Below, in pieces: positions 26,191-32,900 of a DNA stretch of 64,000 nt. The notes under the pieces were generated by a model. It was not told the DNA's origin, made no database searches, and was given only the letters and a program-made list of their open reading frames with translations. The stretch is taken from contig NC_031502.1 in the NCBI RefSeq assembly GCF_000237925.1, positions 53,023,120 through 53,087,119 on the forward strand, given 5' to 3'. The stretch's first letter is position 1. Each line of letters starts with the position of its first letter. Position numbers and translations under genes: made by a program. Origin of the DNA: Schistosoma mansoni. Its lineage: Eukaryota; Platyhelminthes; Trematoda; Strigeidida; Schistosomatidae.

Positions 26191-27179
26191 CTGGATGCCC
26201 TGGACGACGCTCAAACTCTAGACTACTAAGCAGGTTTTCAATGATGGTCTAACATTGATTGATTCATGATCTCAATCAAAAGTTAACAATCTCCACAACC
26301 CCGTGAATATGAATCCTTTAGTTTTTTTTATGTAACTGCTTAAAACCTGCTTTTCATGTAGCTAGATACTACAGTAACTTCACGATTATATTCTTCTTAA
26401 TAGTATTAATGTAATTTTTAAATAATCACTTTGTAATAATGACCATAAAAAGATTATCTGTTTCAATTGAAAAACTTGAAAGTATTCAGCAAATACCGGT
26501 TCATATTCCGATATGTGTTATTTATCTAATAGATTAACTAGGTGGAGGGAGATATCACAATTGTTCAAATTTAACTGTTATGATAAAACTAAATTGAATT
26601 AAAGAATTTCAACTATTCAATGTAGGTCAGTTTGTAGACGAAATCGGCCTTCATAAGTAAATCCATATTATGACCACTAATTTACTCTAGATTACTTTTA
26701 TTCTCAATATTCTACTAACCAATTATATCGATTATTGTTTCAAACAACTGTCATGTTAACTGGTAATCAACAATCCACTAATCATTATTAACTTCAACTG
26801 TATAGCTGATTTTTATTTAATTTAGCTGTTAAAAGAAGAAATTCGACGTCTTGAAAATAACTCCAATCCTATATTAAAAGTGCAATGTACAGAAAATCAA
26901 GATATCTTGGAATCGAACAACTCTCATCATAGTAACACTAGTGTACTTGTTGAACATTTGAAAGACCTCTTACTGAAAGTTATAACACTACCCAAACAAT
27001 CTTCAGAACGTAATCATCTCATGCGTGCGTTGGCTACATTTCTTTCTTTAAAATCAAACGAGTTTAAATTATTAGAAGACGGTTTAAATCACAGTGTTAC
27101 TTGTTCCATATCTAATCAACAACAAAATCTCTCTTCCGATTGGAGTAGTTATATCTCTGCAGTTTGGCGTCGTCCGTAA
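8684..27179 (+). CDS. GCC2: GRIP-domain golgin, GCC2 orthologue (seven exons, N-terminus not in view)
   Basis: A long coiled-coil protein of the trans-Golgi. GCC2 (GCC185) tethers endosome-derived vesicles and is membrane-bound through its C-terminal GRIP domain and small GTPases. Exons: 8684-10442, 12017-12279, 13975-14166, 14714-14855, 17329-17502, 19553-19786, 26826-27179; all junctions have GT/AG and matching phases. Counting from ATG 8697 the visible part is 1,034 aa. Recalled human GCC2 segments recur in order: a KIKLVAVKAKKEL-like stretch near the start, LLVKTK, YKV(R) before the first junction, TESDTESD, TLEQLLN, LLKEEIRRLE, the GRIP domain (about 957-1003) and a terminal DWSSYI motif like GCC2's GWASYLHSW. 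Human GCC2 has about 1,000 residues before this region, and the first exon is open upstream of ATG 8697, so more 5' exons are likely. Oddity: the invariant GRIP Tyr is His at residue 961. Confidence 0.9.
10443..12016 (+). other. GCC2 intron a
   Basis: About 1.57 kb. It holds one copy of dispersed repeat R1 (11.49-11.79 kb) and a short (TA)n run at about 11925-11935. No other gene is visible. Confidence 0.75.
11490..11790 (+). repeat. Dispersed repeat R1, copy 1
   Basis: Shares with 15.19-15.48 kb a stretch that starts with a GTGTGGTCTACTTATATCC-like motif followed by ATATAAGTAGTAT, and ends with AAATACATTCGATTGTCCCC and GTGTTCT. The arrangement and spacing are alike in both. Family unknown to me; it could be a SINE or a non-autonomous DNA element. 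Confidence 0.6.
12017..12279 (+). CDS. GCC2: GCC2 exon b
   Basis: The acceptor is TTTCCAATCTAAG and the donor AAAACAAG|GTAAGT. The 263-nt exon joins exon a in phase 0, giving YKVK followed by AQHALSNVR, which matches GCC2 YKVRVHNVLKQQ, so no exon is missing between them. It ends with two bases of a split codon. Confidence 0.9.
13128..13585 (+). mobile_element. Hammerhead SINE (Sm-alpha-like), partial dimer, decayed
   Basis: The unit's tail (CTCATGATCTCA ... CAATCTCCACAACC) occurs at about 13135 and again at about 13535, roughly 400 bp apart, so this is one full unit plus the tail of a preceding one. It has an A-box-like GGCTCAGTGG near 13369, a B-box-like GGTTCGAGTC near 13420, then the ribozyme region at 13449-13494. 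It is more diverged than the copies at 17 kb and 30-31 kb. Confidence 0.8.
13449..13494 (+). ncRNA. Decayed hammerhead ribozyme
   Basis: Stem I (GCACTG/CAGTGC), CTGAGGA and the GTC cleavage triplet are kept, but the GAAA core reads GAGA and stem II (GTCT/GAAC) no longer pairs well. It is probably inactive. Confidence 0.7.
13975..14166 (+). CDS. GCC2: GCC2 exon c
   Basis: The acceptor is TATTTTTTCACAG and the donor TTACG|GTGAGA; 192 nt. It completes the split Arg codon from exon b and encodes a coiled coil (HTELLCQSQKQ ... YESELR). It is bounded by phase-2 junctions on both sides and was not called as an open frame of its own because it lacks a start codon. Confidence 0.88.
14167..14713 (+). 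other. GCC2 intron c
   Basis: 547 bp, AT-rich; nothing recognised. Confidence 0.7.
14714..14855 (+). CDS. GCC2: GCC2 exon d
   Basis: The acceptor is TTTTATTTTAG and the donor AAGT|GTAAGT; 142 nt. It encodes the end of the coiled coil (QERELWETKLARI) and a Ser/Asn-rich stretch with RRNFSIPDNLNPLS, matching the position of GCC2's RRNTDLPLLD. Confidence 0.88.
15190..15482 (+). repeat. Dispersed repeat R1, copy 2
   Basis: It matches copy 1 at 11.49-11.79 kb: ATATAAGTAGTGTGTAT near the start, a TTTTGCAAAT-like block, a GTCTGTAAT-like block and AAATACATTCGATTGTCCCC near the end. Confidence 0.6.
16022..16385 (-). other. GC-richer block with a coding-like minus-strand frame
   Basis: This roughly 360-bp block is clearly richer in G+C than its surroundings. 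Read on the minus strand it gives an acidic, protein-like frame (FLEKCADVEGLVGVGEPK, VLRKLLRCRVKAAHE, KIEWEAVTERSV) with one in-frame stop before it continues to QKSRLAKLTVDGDQLV. I do not recognise the family; it may be a decayed piece of a mobile element or of a host gene. Confidence 0.4.
16480..16700 (-). repeat. R1-like repeat in reverse orientation
   Basis: The segment TACTACTTATATCTATCC followed by GCACACCACAG is the reverse complement of the R1 opening motif. The rest (pyrimidine-rich TTTTTTTTCTTATTTCCC) corresponds to the purine-rich interior of R1. The match is loose. Confidence 0.4.
17010..17290 (+). mobile_element. Hammerhead SINE (Sm-alpha-like), intact ribozyme core
   Basis: It has A box CAGCTCAGTGGTC (17102-17114) and B box GGGTTCGAATC (17154-17164), spaced as in a tRNA-derived Pol III promoter, followed by a hammerhead at 17189-17234 and the common tail TCCAGGTTTTCCATGGTGG ... 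GACTCATGATCT. It is in the sense direction of GCC2 and ends only about 40 bp before the acceptor at 17328. Confidence 0.88.
17189..17234 (+). ncRNA. Type I hammerhead ribozyme, complete core
   Basis: Stem I is GCACTG/CAGTGC, then CTGAGGA, stem II GTCC/GGAC with a 7-nt loop, GAAA, a minimal stem III (ACG/CGT) and the cleavage triplet GTC, with predicted cleavage after 17228. The very short stem III is typical of schistosome and other metazoan retroelement hammerheads. Confidence 0.88.
17329..17502 (+). CDS. GCC2: GCC2 exon e
   Basis: The acceptor is a long T tract ending CAG and the donor CATCAA|GTGAGT; 174 nt, phase 0 at both ends. It encodes an acidic, Ser-rich linker with STESDTESD, which corresponds to GCC2's TTDTESVSS. 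Confidence 0.88.
17580..18340 (+). mobile_element. Penelope-like element fragment with GIY-YIG endonuclease remnant
   Basis: In one plus frame: YQFTCLCGYMYIGRSYRM (17832-17885), the CG..YIGR signature of a GIY-YIG nuclease as fused to Penelope-like reverse transcriptases, then WLANQ, SKHLVETCHRIDINTAF and KERILMFIEALAIGKSKPP, the usual C-terminal order of trematode Penelope-like elements. The frame has several stops. The reverse transcriptase part was not found, so this is a 5'-truncated remnant. Confidence 0.68.
19225..19320 (+). repeat. Tail fragment of hammerhead SINE
   Basis: It contains AAATTGACTCACGAATC and ACTACAATCTCCACAAACTC followed by TGATAA, matching the unit tail only. No ribozyme or Pol III boxes remain. 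Confidence 0.55.
19553..19786 (+). CDS. GCC2: GCC2 exon f
   Basis: The acceptor is ATCTTTTTTCAG and the donor AACAAA|GTGAGC; 234 nt, phase 0. It encodes TIPTLEQLLNHP (GCC2 TQSLEQLLNSP) and a coiled coil ending SETNVTRLFEQNK, matching GCC2's ETEATNAILMEQIK just before LLKSEIRRLE. Confidence 0.9.
20643..20654. repeat. Target-site duplication of LINE (copy 1)
   Basis: GGGTCAACTAAA occurs here and at 24602-24613, immediately outside the two ends of the LINE. Confidence 0.85.
20888..24262 (-). CDS. LINE endonuclease / reverse transcriptase, 1,124 aa
   Basis: The protein copies its own RNA into nicked genomic DNA. After a poorly conserved N-terminus (about 1-120) comes an apurinic-type endonuclease at about 124-390, with HIGTFNVRT, VSETRI, GDFNAQVG, LDHIAIS and DSDHALV. 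The reverse transcriptase is at about 600-910: KRGRAAGPDRLTPEIFKDGG, YKKGQKSSCDNHRGISL, FLDLKAAFDSVDR, SGVRQGCSLSPFLF, the catalytic YADD (845-848) and FTYLGSLIS. A C-terminal region (QLRWLGHVLRM) follows. No stops or frameshifts. The start chosen is the first Met of the open frame; a 75-codon frame (24246-24473) ends 17 nt inside it and might be a leader ORF. Clade assignment (RTE-like) is from general resemblance. Confidence 0.9.
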   Translation of the reverse strand: MKNGANTSKIPHKKAVRDRPQADVPWALRSRSQVVKTNTNPTSFSGPSRNTLPRCGQPGSDTSPHTLNCTQDQVGRFQILPTPNNSVISSTNPSHVLLSRRTARANDSSTQNVIPGLLKPRSKLHIGTFNVRTLCQIGQQASLARTLESYTIDVCCVSETRIQDPSSVIHLTAPNQNKVSSRYTLRVSGSPDAASRGLAGVGIALSPRAELALLDWIPVDSRLCAVRLNGSVRTRKDREIRRCLFVVSAYSPTDCSSDDIKDEFYRKLSDLLREARRSDVVIVAGDFNAQVGKLSEREGHLGGSYGVMAKRTDNGDRLLQLCSDNRLFLANTNFKHKEKHLLTWRPPNSSQRWTQLDHIAISHRWRGSIEDCRSFWGTCLDSDHALVRARICLRLTGRRKDTAGKPLRVLLNGRQAKNIFQEQLEKQLGSHVSCVHPEAAWNDIRKAVESAVISANKVNHNVREKQWISAASTALIDARKLIPPGSEHNEERSQLKRRLIRSLRNDREQWWVAKAREMEKAAAIGNSRQLFRLVKETGIRNPNISETISDKDGHIIHSQSRRLDRWAEHFRDQFNWPSATLQLPTIPSRPEWQIDVSPPTLCEVEKAIGNLKRGRAAGPDRLTPEIFKDGGPVLAVRLTEVLGRIWELDVIPSDWSQSLIVPVYKKGQKSSCDNHRGISLTNIVSKILASIILGRLTKAREEQTRENQAGFRPGRGCIDQIFTLRQVLEHRHKFRRPTIVVFLDLKAAFDSVDREVLWQCLSLKGVPKKYINLIKALYSSTTGRVRAYGELSSELITTSGVRQGCSLSPFLFNFVIDLLLEIALSSAKPPGVELLPGDSLVDLEYADDIVLLGEDADNMQSLLTTISNYAGMFGMRFSPSKCKMLLQDWVASTPELMIGSEVVERVDHFTYLGSLISPCGLVCDEISARIQKARLAFANLRHLWRRRDIRLATKGRVYCAAVRSVLLYGSETWPIRVEDIRRLLVFDHRCLRSIARISWDHRVSNAVVRKRVLGRDGKSIDEVVKLHQLRWLGHVLRMPDHRLPRRAMFHGVGVGWKKARGGQTKTWHKSMKSLTSGLGHVGRCRLPGWDSRDDSNRWLETLNDMAQNRLQWRRCIHSLCSTKF
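24246..24473 (-). CDS. Possible small leader ORF of the LINE
   Basis: 75 codons (starts MRLKAAIPRSEGEVVLL), overlapping the start of the main frame by 17 nt. No domain is recognised. Short overlapping upstream frames are known in RTE-like elements, but this could be chance in a GC-richer leader. Confidence 0.3.
   Translation of the reverse strand: MRLKAAIPRSEGEVVLLTVQRCESSKVFPSDNQHDSDAAFPQGGVGLEKVDPKNAHLALSHGFPSPAVRTFEERS
24602..24613. repeat. Target-site duplication of LINE (copy 2)
   Basis: Identical 12-bp partner of 20643-20654. Confidence 0.85.
24614..26137. other. Intronic sequence, nothing recognised
   Basis: AT-rich, part of GCC2 intron f. The short open frames have no domain. Confidence 0.5.
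26138..26187. repeat. (TA)n microsatellite
   Basis: About 25 TA dinucleotides with one CA interruption near the start. Confidence 0.95.
26195..26302 (+). repeat. Tail fragment of hammerhead SINE
   Basis: It contains CAGGTTTTCAATGATGGTCT, TTCATGATCTCAATCAAAAG and CAATCTCCACAACC, the 3' part of the SINE unit downstream of the ribozyme. It sits right after the (TA)n run. Confidence 0.7.
26826..27179 (+). CDS. GCC2: GCC2 terminal exon with GRIP domain
   Basis: The acceptor is TTTTTATTTAATTTAG; the stop is at 27177-27179. The exon opens with LLKEEIRRLE, the conserved GCC2 lead-in to GRIP, then VEHLKDLLLKVITL, SSERNHLMRALATFLSL and a final DWSSYISAVWRRP. GRIP domains bind Arl1-type GTPases through an invariant Tyr in the first helix (EYLKN); here the codon is CAT (His961), a non-standard residue that may weaken binding. 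GCC2's dependence on Arl1 is itself disputed, so loss of Golgi targeting cannot be inferred. A possible poly(A) signal ATTAAA lies about 10 nt after the stop. Confidence 0.9.
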   Translation: MLKEEIRRLENNSNPILKVQCTENQDILESNNSHHSNTSVLVEHLKDLLLKVITLPKQSSERNHLMRALATFLSLKSNEFKLLEDGLNHSVTCSISNQQQNLSSDWSSYISAVWRRP

Positions 27180-29892
27180 AGAACAATATTAAAGAAAGAA
27201 AGCGTGCAGTATTTCTTTCAGAACAACTTTCTGTGATAAATATGTATTCCTAGTGGCATATTTTTAATTTATTAGTTGTGTAATGTCCCCCCATTGAAGA
27301 AATATTTAAAAGTCAAATTAACTTCTTCCAATTTTTCATCTATTGATTTTGTAATCATGATCATTATAGCGTTCTTGTTGTCCTATCACATCACTTTGAG
27401 TAACTCCGTTTGGTTATTTTTTAAAATTAAAAGCAGTTAGTGTGATACATTCTCTATTTATCTAAACTATTTTTCATATGTACGTATTATTATCTCACTG
27501 CTTTGAGAGATAAGAAGTTTTTTCTTCACTTTCATTCTTAAAAATGGGTCTTTTCGATGGTTGTGGAGCATAAATTCCTTAACGAAAATATAATTGCAAT
27601 ATGTTACAAGAAATATATCTTACTTCACATTCGGCACTTAATTTCTAGGATGACTGACAAAGTATACTTTCGCAATGTCGCTTCATAACAAAATCTTAAA
27701 CGTAGCAAGTGTTCCCCCTTACACTCTCCGCTTCTGGTAATTGACTTTTTACTCTTATACAACTGAAGTTAGAGTACGATGTTTTGCGCTAATGAATTGT
27801 AGTCCGGATAAGTTCTACTAACAAATAAATGGTCTTCTCAATAAAGTGCTTCCGGTCAATATTTTCGAAGTGCTAAGTGGAGACTTAGATTTGCAGATCG
27901 GGCGCCTAACTACGGGAGAGTAGCATGGGCGGTCAACGATTGCGCGATGTTCGCAGGTCAGATAACGGTGACCCTCTCCTGCAACTCTGATCGGACTAGT
28001 CTGTTCCCGACCAGGACCATGTCCTAGTGCAGTCACCAAAATTTGTGCTGTCTAGCGTCCTTTCAGCAACTCAAAACGGAATTCAGAACAATCTCACCAG
28101 GATCACCTGCCCCTGAGGTGGTTGTGTACGAGACTGCCGATCTTTTTGGAATAACTATCTGGGACCGGATCATGGCCCGGTTTGCACCAAACTTAACCTG
28201 GGCTTTAGTGCCCATCAAACGCCTAGTCTTGAACTGACTGATACCAGCAAATTGACTGTAACTTGTGTTACAACCAGATATCAATGTAAGGTTCAAGACT
28301 AGCAGTCAGTTCACCGAAAAGTATGTGTGAGCATTGTGCGTCTTCATAACTCCAAGTCGCTTGCGGCTCAGCAAACTCACGCCTATAAGCACTAGGTTTC
28401 TGCAAGTTCACCCATCCACTCCGACGATGACACAGATCTTTACTAACTTTATGAAGTTAGCGAAGTGCCGAGAAACGTGGTAGTCTAAGCGTGCAAACGA
28501 CTTGGAAGCAGTAACTGCATTTGGTTACTGTATGGAGTTGCTTGAGCTCACTCGAACATTCGGTAACAAGATTGACGTGTGAAACAATTTGTGAAGTTTG
28601 TGGAACGCCACTTACTAGTATCCAACGTCTTGGGTGACGGGGAGTGTTCTCAAGAAACAGTTCAACTGGTCTGTTGCGCCTACGAGAAACACCGATTAGA
28701 TTGTCCTTCCTGGTTGATGAATACTGATCCACTTAATAGGTCGAAAATCAGTCAGGAACCTCAACTGCTGAAGCCCCGTGAGTTACCAGGTCCATGCTAT
28801 CTAATTCCGGCTATTTTTAAGGATAGTAACAAACTTATAATCAGGTAGCTGATTGGATTGTTTGGAAATATTTAGGAATCGGAGTATTCTGATCGCCTTG
28901 AGTATAGTAATATAGAACCTGTGAAAGTTAATGGTCCTAATTTGCGTTATCACTGGAAAAACATGCGAATTCGGCGTGGTAAATTTGAAAGTATCATCTC
29001 CAGTAATCCAGGGTTATAGGAATAGGTCCCATTGATTCAGCTTGAAAGACGGCACGAAGACTAACATTCTTATTCAGGAAAATACATCAGTCACTTTTAC
29101 GCATATTAACTGTCAGCTATGTGCCTAATTATGCAGGTAAACTCTGTTCCACTTGTGTGTCGCCTGATTTCGTTTGAGTACTAGGTAAAAATTACTATAA
29201 TCTCCGCGCGACTGTTACTCATTTGTCGCATTTTTCACTACTGGTCAATGTCTGTTCTGCTTTCTTTTCGAAATGACTATAATAATTTGTTAATCATGTA
29301 TCATTTTTACTAAAGCTTTACACAGATTAACTCAACGATAATACAAGAAGTGCTCGAATAAACTCTTGTAAGAAAATGAAAATGTTTTCTGTGGACGAAG
29401 ATGAAATTATTTGTAATTTATCAACTACTTTATATTCTGTGCACAAGATTATTTAAATTTCTATCGATTCCATATCCATTCTTTTCAAACAAATGAATAA
29501 ACAAAACCTTTATATGATAAAAGAAAATATTTTTAAGAATTTTTTTGAAAACAAAAACTTATTTAAAATAATCCAATTGACAAATAGTAATTAATTAAAA
29601 CATTGTGTAGGGAAATAAGGAGAATAGATTAAGCTTTACCTATAAAATGGGTCATCACAACAAAACCTATTGTGTAATTAAAGTGAACAGAAAAAGAGTG
29701 TGTGTGTAATAAGAACATAAGGTAGATGAAAAAAGTATCTTCCAAATCATCGAGTTGTTTATATTGGTTACGAGGGAATCAAGGTCAAAAGATTGTATAT
29801 ATATATATTTTTTATATATCAATGTAAGTCACTATTTAAGCAAGACAAACAAAAACAATCGATTTGTATTAGTTTACTAGAAGAAACAGTAT
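27180..29892. other. Intergenic region between convergent genes
   Basis: It contains the GCC2 3' UTR and, beyond, no recognised gene. The part at 27.83-28.86 kb is GC-richer than its flanks and has several 65-90-codon frames on both strands without known domains; it looks like an old mobile fragment. Confidence 0.5.
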
Positions 29893-29898
29893 TTATTG
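29893..29898 (-). promoter_or_regulatory. Candidate poly(A) signal of SMAP
   Basis: AATAAA on the minus strand, about 57 nt downstream of the proposed SMAP stop at 29955. Confidence 0.4.
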
Positions 29899-29954
29899 GA
29901 TTGTAGGTAAGTGGAAAGAAAAGAAGCTACAAATACAAACATTTTTACATACAT

Positions 29955-29981
29955 TTAAAACGGACTACTGGAATTAAAATG
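29955..29981 (-). CDS. SMAP: SMAP exon 9 (candidate terminal exon)
   Basis: After a pyrimidine-rich tract ending GACAG, nine codons read HFNSSSPF and TAA in the phase required by exon 8. An AATAAA follows about 57 nt later. It is the best candidate I found, but so short that chance is possible. Confidence 0.38.
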   Translation of the reverse strand, partial: HFNSSSPF

Positions 29982-32900
29982 CTGTCCCGATAAGACAAAA
30001 GATTTAAATTTATATGGTAGAAAATTGAACATGAATTATAATGTCAAATATTTGATTATTCACTTTTAAATATATCACAGTTGATCTATGAGAACAATGA
30101 AATGTATGAGGTGACATGATAATTTGTTTGTATTTTCTATAAGATATGCACATTTGACGACAGTTAAATTCTTCCAAACAATCGGACAGTTAGCTGACAA
30201 TTTTTATGGATTCAGTGGACTTTTGCCAAGATATAATGAAGTTAACTGACTTTTAACCTGAAATTGAAACGAATAAATATATCATGTATTTATAGAGTTG
30301 AGATCATGAGTCAATTGAAGCTAGACCACCATGGAAAACCTGGAAGCACTGGACGGCCGTTTCGTCCTATTATGGGACTCCTCAGCAGTGCGCATCCACG
30401 AACCCACTCTCGCGGGATTCGAACCCAGGACCTACCAGTTTCGAGCCGAAGCCCTTAACCGATAGACCACTGAGCTGGCATCCAACGGTGTTAATGTCTA
30501 ACTTCAACTGATTCACGAAATTGAGCAACCATTCACCAATGTCATCAGTGAGTTACTATCTCACAACAGACCTGGTTGAACTCCACCGGTTACTGCTTCG
30601 TGGTTCGTGGATGTGCACTGCTGAGGAGTCCCATAATAGGACGAAACGGCCGTCCAGTGCTTCCAGGTTTTCCATGGTGGTCTAGCTTCAATTGACTCAT
30701 GATCTCAACTCTATAAGTTACTAAAATCTCCACAAAACCCCTTCTGATAATGATCATGTGCTCACTAGTGACTGACTCCTTGAGGTATTTCCTGGAGTTC
30801 TAGTGAGAAGCAGTAACCGGTGGAGTTCAACCAGGTCTGTTGTGAGATAGTAACTCACTGATGACATTGGTGAATGGTTGCTCAATTTCGTGAATCAGTT
30901 GAAGTTAGACATTAACACCGTTGGATGCCAGCTCAGTGGTCTATCGGTTAAGGGCTTCGGCTCGAAACTGGTAGGTCCTGGGTTCGAATCCCGAGAGAGT
31001 GGGTTCGTGGATGCGCACTGCTGAGGAGTCCCATGATAGGACGAAACGGCCGTCCAGTGCTTCCAGGTTTTCCATGGTGGTCTAGCTTCAATTGACTCAT
31101 GATCTCAACTCTATAAATTACTAAGAAATCTCCACAAAACCCCTTCTGATATCATGTATTGTCAATGAACTTTTAAGATTGGTAGAAATCCAATTTTAGT
31201 TAGCAAAGTAAGCGCAGGAACCTAGCGTTAAGAATTTTCGCTAAAAAAACAAAGGTTTCTAACATATGGAGCGAGACAAAGTTAGAGGGGGAATCAGTGA
31301 CCCTTTGTGATCTTTGTAGTCCGAAAAATGACAAATATTAATAAGTGGAAGGTCGCATATCACGTCACGGATCAAAAGTCAACTACAAACTTTTGAAACT
31401 ACTAACAATATTGGTAAGCAGAGATGGATAGTGGCTAGCAGTGGAATGAATTTACTAACAATACTGAGAAATTTTATTTGAAGCACATTGAGGTAAAACA
31501 AATAGACAATTTAAACTTTGGTGAGAAACATACATATGGCTAAGGAAAATACAAAGCTTTAATAGTATGTATACAACTTAAAAGCCTTTTTTACTACTAA
31601 CTGAATTTATGTAGTTGACCATTGACGAGGACAGTCAAGCACTACACAGCATTGTCGTTATACTTTGTAATTTGTTGTTGATATACACCAGTGAGGAATA
31701 GGAAGAGAGACTTTAAAGATTCACGATAAGAACAATACCTGTATTGTAAAATAAATGAAGTTGGAAATTTGATTACTGGTCTACAGCTATTGTTAAAACC
31801 TAAAGGCAATGAGTTCGATCCTTAGTGAACTCACCAGTTTGCGTCGTTGATGAGTTCTGAACAACGACAAAATAGCTTTCTACTGCATTATATTTTTTCA
31901 TGGCTCTTCAGTTTATGGTGAAAACTATACTGTGTTCAAACATCAAAAAACCATAGACACATTATACGTTACCTGAGATAAATACATTTCTTTATTTGGT
32001 GCTATGTTGTTATTTGTTGAGTGAGAAACGAAATTCCCAAACGTTTGATTTGGTAATGTTTGGTTCATATTCATGTTCCATAGCTGAGATAATGTGTTCG
32101 TGCATGGATTACTAGGACTGGAGTTTAAGGTATTACTGAAAGCAAACGACTGATTTGGACAAACAACGTTTTGATTCGGTTGTGCTGCAATAGATGAGCA
32201 TGAGGAGGTATTATTTTCAGGCCAGACAGCGAAATTAGGCGACGGAGGCTTGGAAATTCAAAACGGAAAGAGAAAAACAATTAATCACAATATGAAAAGC
32301 CACAAGTCTAATGTGTTACATGGGGAAGTCTCAGGACATGAACAGTATTGTTATAAACGACAGTTGCTTAGTGATTAAAATGGTAGGCATTCAACAATCA
32401 TCTTGCAAGTTTGAACCATAGATCATCGACCGAGTAGTAGGACACATAATTGGGATTTATTTCTGAATATATGGTTACAAACTTAGTAGCATTATATTAA
32501 ATTGTTGTTTTTAAAATGAGTTATTATTGTTGTACAAGGCTGAGCGACGTACATAAAATCAATTACGGACATATAGAGTTTAAGGATCAAACGAAGACGT
32601 GGCATTAGTTCATGAAGTTACTGACAGAAGATTAGATGTTGGTAGATACAAACTATTCGGTTAGGGTCCTAGAGATTATTATAAGTAATTGTTAGAGATA
32701 CTGGGTGACAGAGCACAGAATCATTCACAATGATGCAGCTCCATTCACTCTTTATCTCCTTATCAATCTTGGATTTCAGTATTCTTTCACACATACCCTT
32801 CCACTCTGTTTTTTCAAGCCATATTCACAAGGTTGAGTTTTCCTTTTATCACTACTACTACCACTAAATTTTTTCAATCTGTTTCGCTATTTTCGTTCGG

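Larger units (their letters stand above)
19787..26825 (+). other. GCC2 intron f (7 kb)
   Basis: More than half is the complete LINE at 20655-24601. Also present are a (TA)n microsatellite near 26.14-26.19 kb and a hammerhead-SINE tail at 26.2-26.3 kb. I see nothing in 24.62-26.1 kb. Confidence 0.8.
30599..31150 (+). mobile_element. Tandem hammerhead SINE units (partial plus one full unit)
   Basis: A plus-strand array starting just inside a unit, immediately upstream of a ribozyme at 30615-30660, followed by one whole unit whose A box (CCAGCTCAGTGGTC, about 30927), B box (GGGTTCGAATCCC, about 30981) and second ribozyme (31015-31060) are intact. The distance between the two predicted cleavage sites (after 30654 and 31054) is exactly 400 nt. 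The right half (30812-31116) pairs with the minus copy at 30294-30598. Confidence 0.88.
29982..31972 (-). other. SMAP last intron (if exon 9 is right)
   Basis: About 2 kb. It contains the inverted and tandem hammerhead SINE cluster at 30.29-31.15 kb. Otherwise AT-rich with nothing recognised; a weak B-box-like GAGTTCGATCC at about 31810 is not convincing. Confidence 0.45.

Noticed and set aside
32355-32430. A second tRNA-derived SINE, from weak A-box and B-box-like words
   Set aside because: The boxes deviate from consensus and no other copy is visible in the window.
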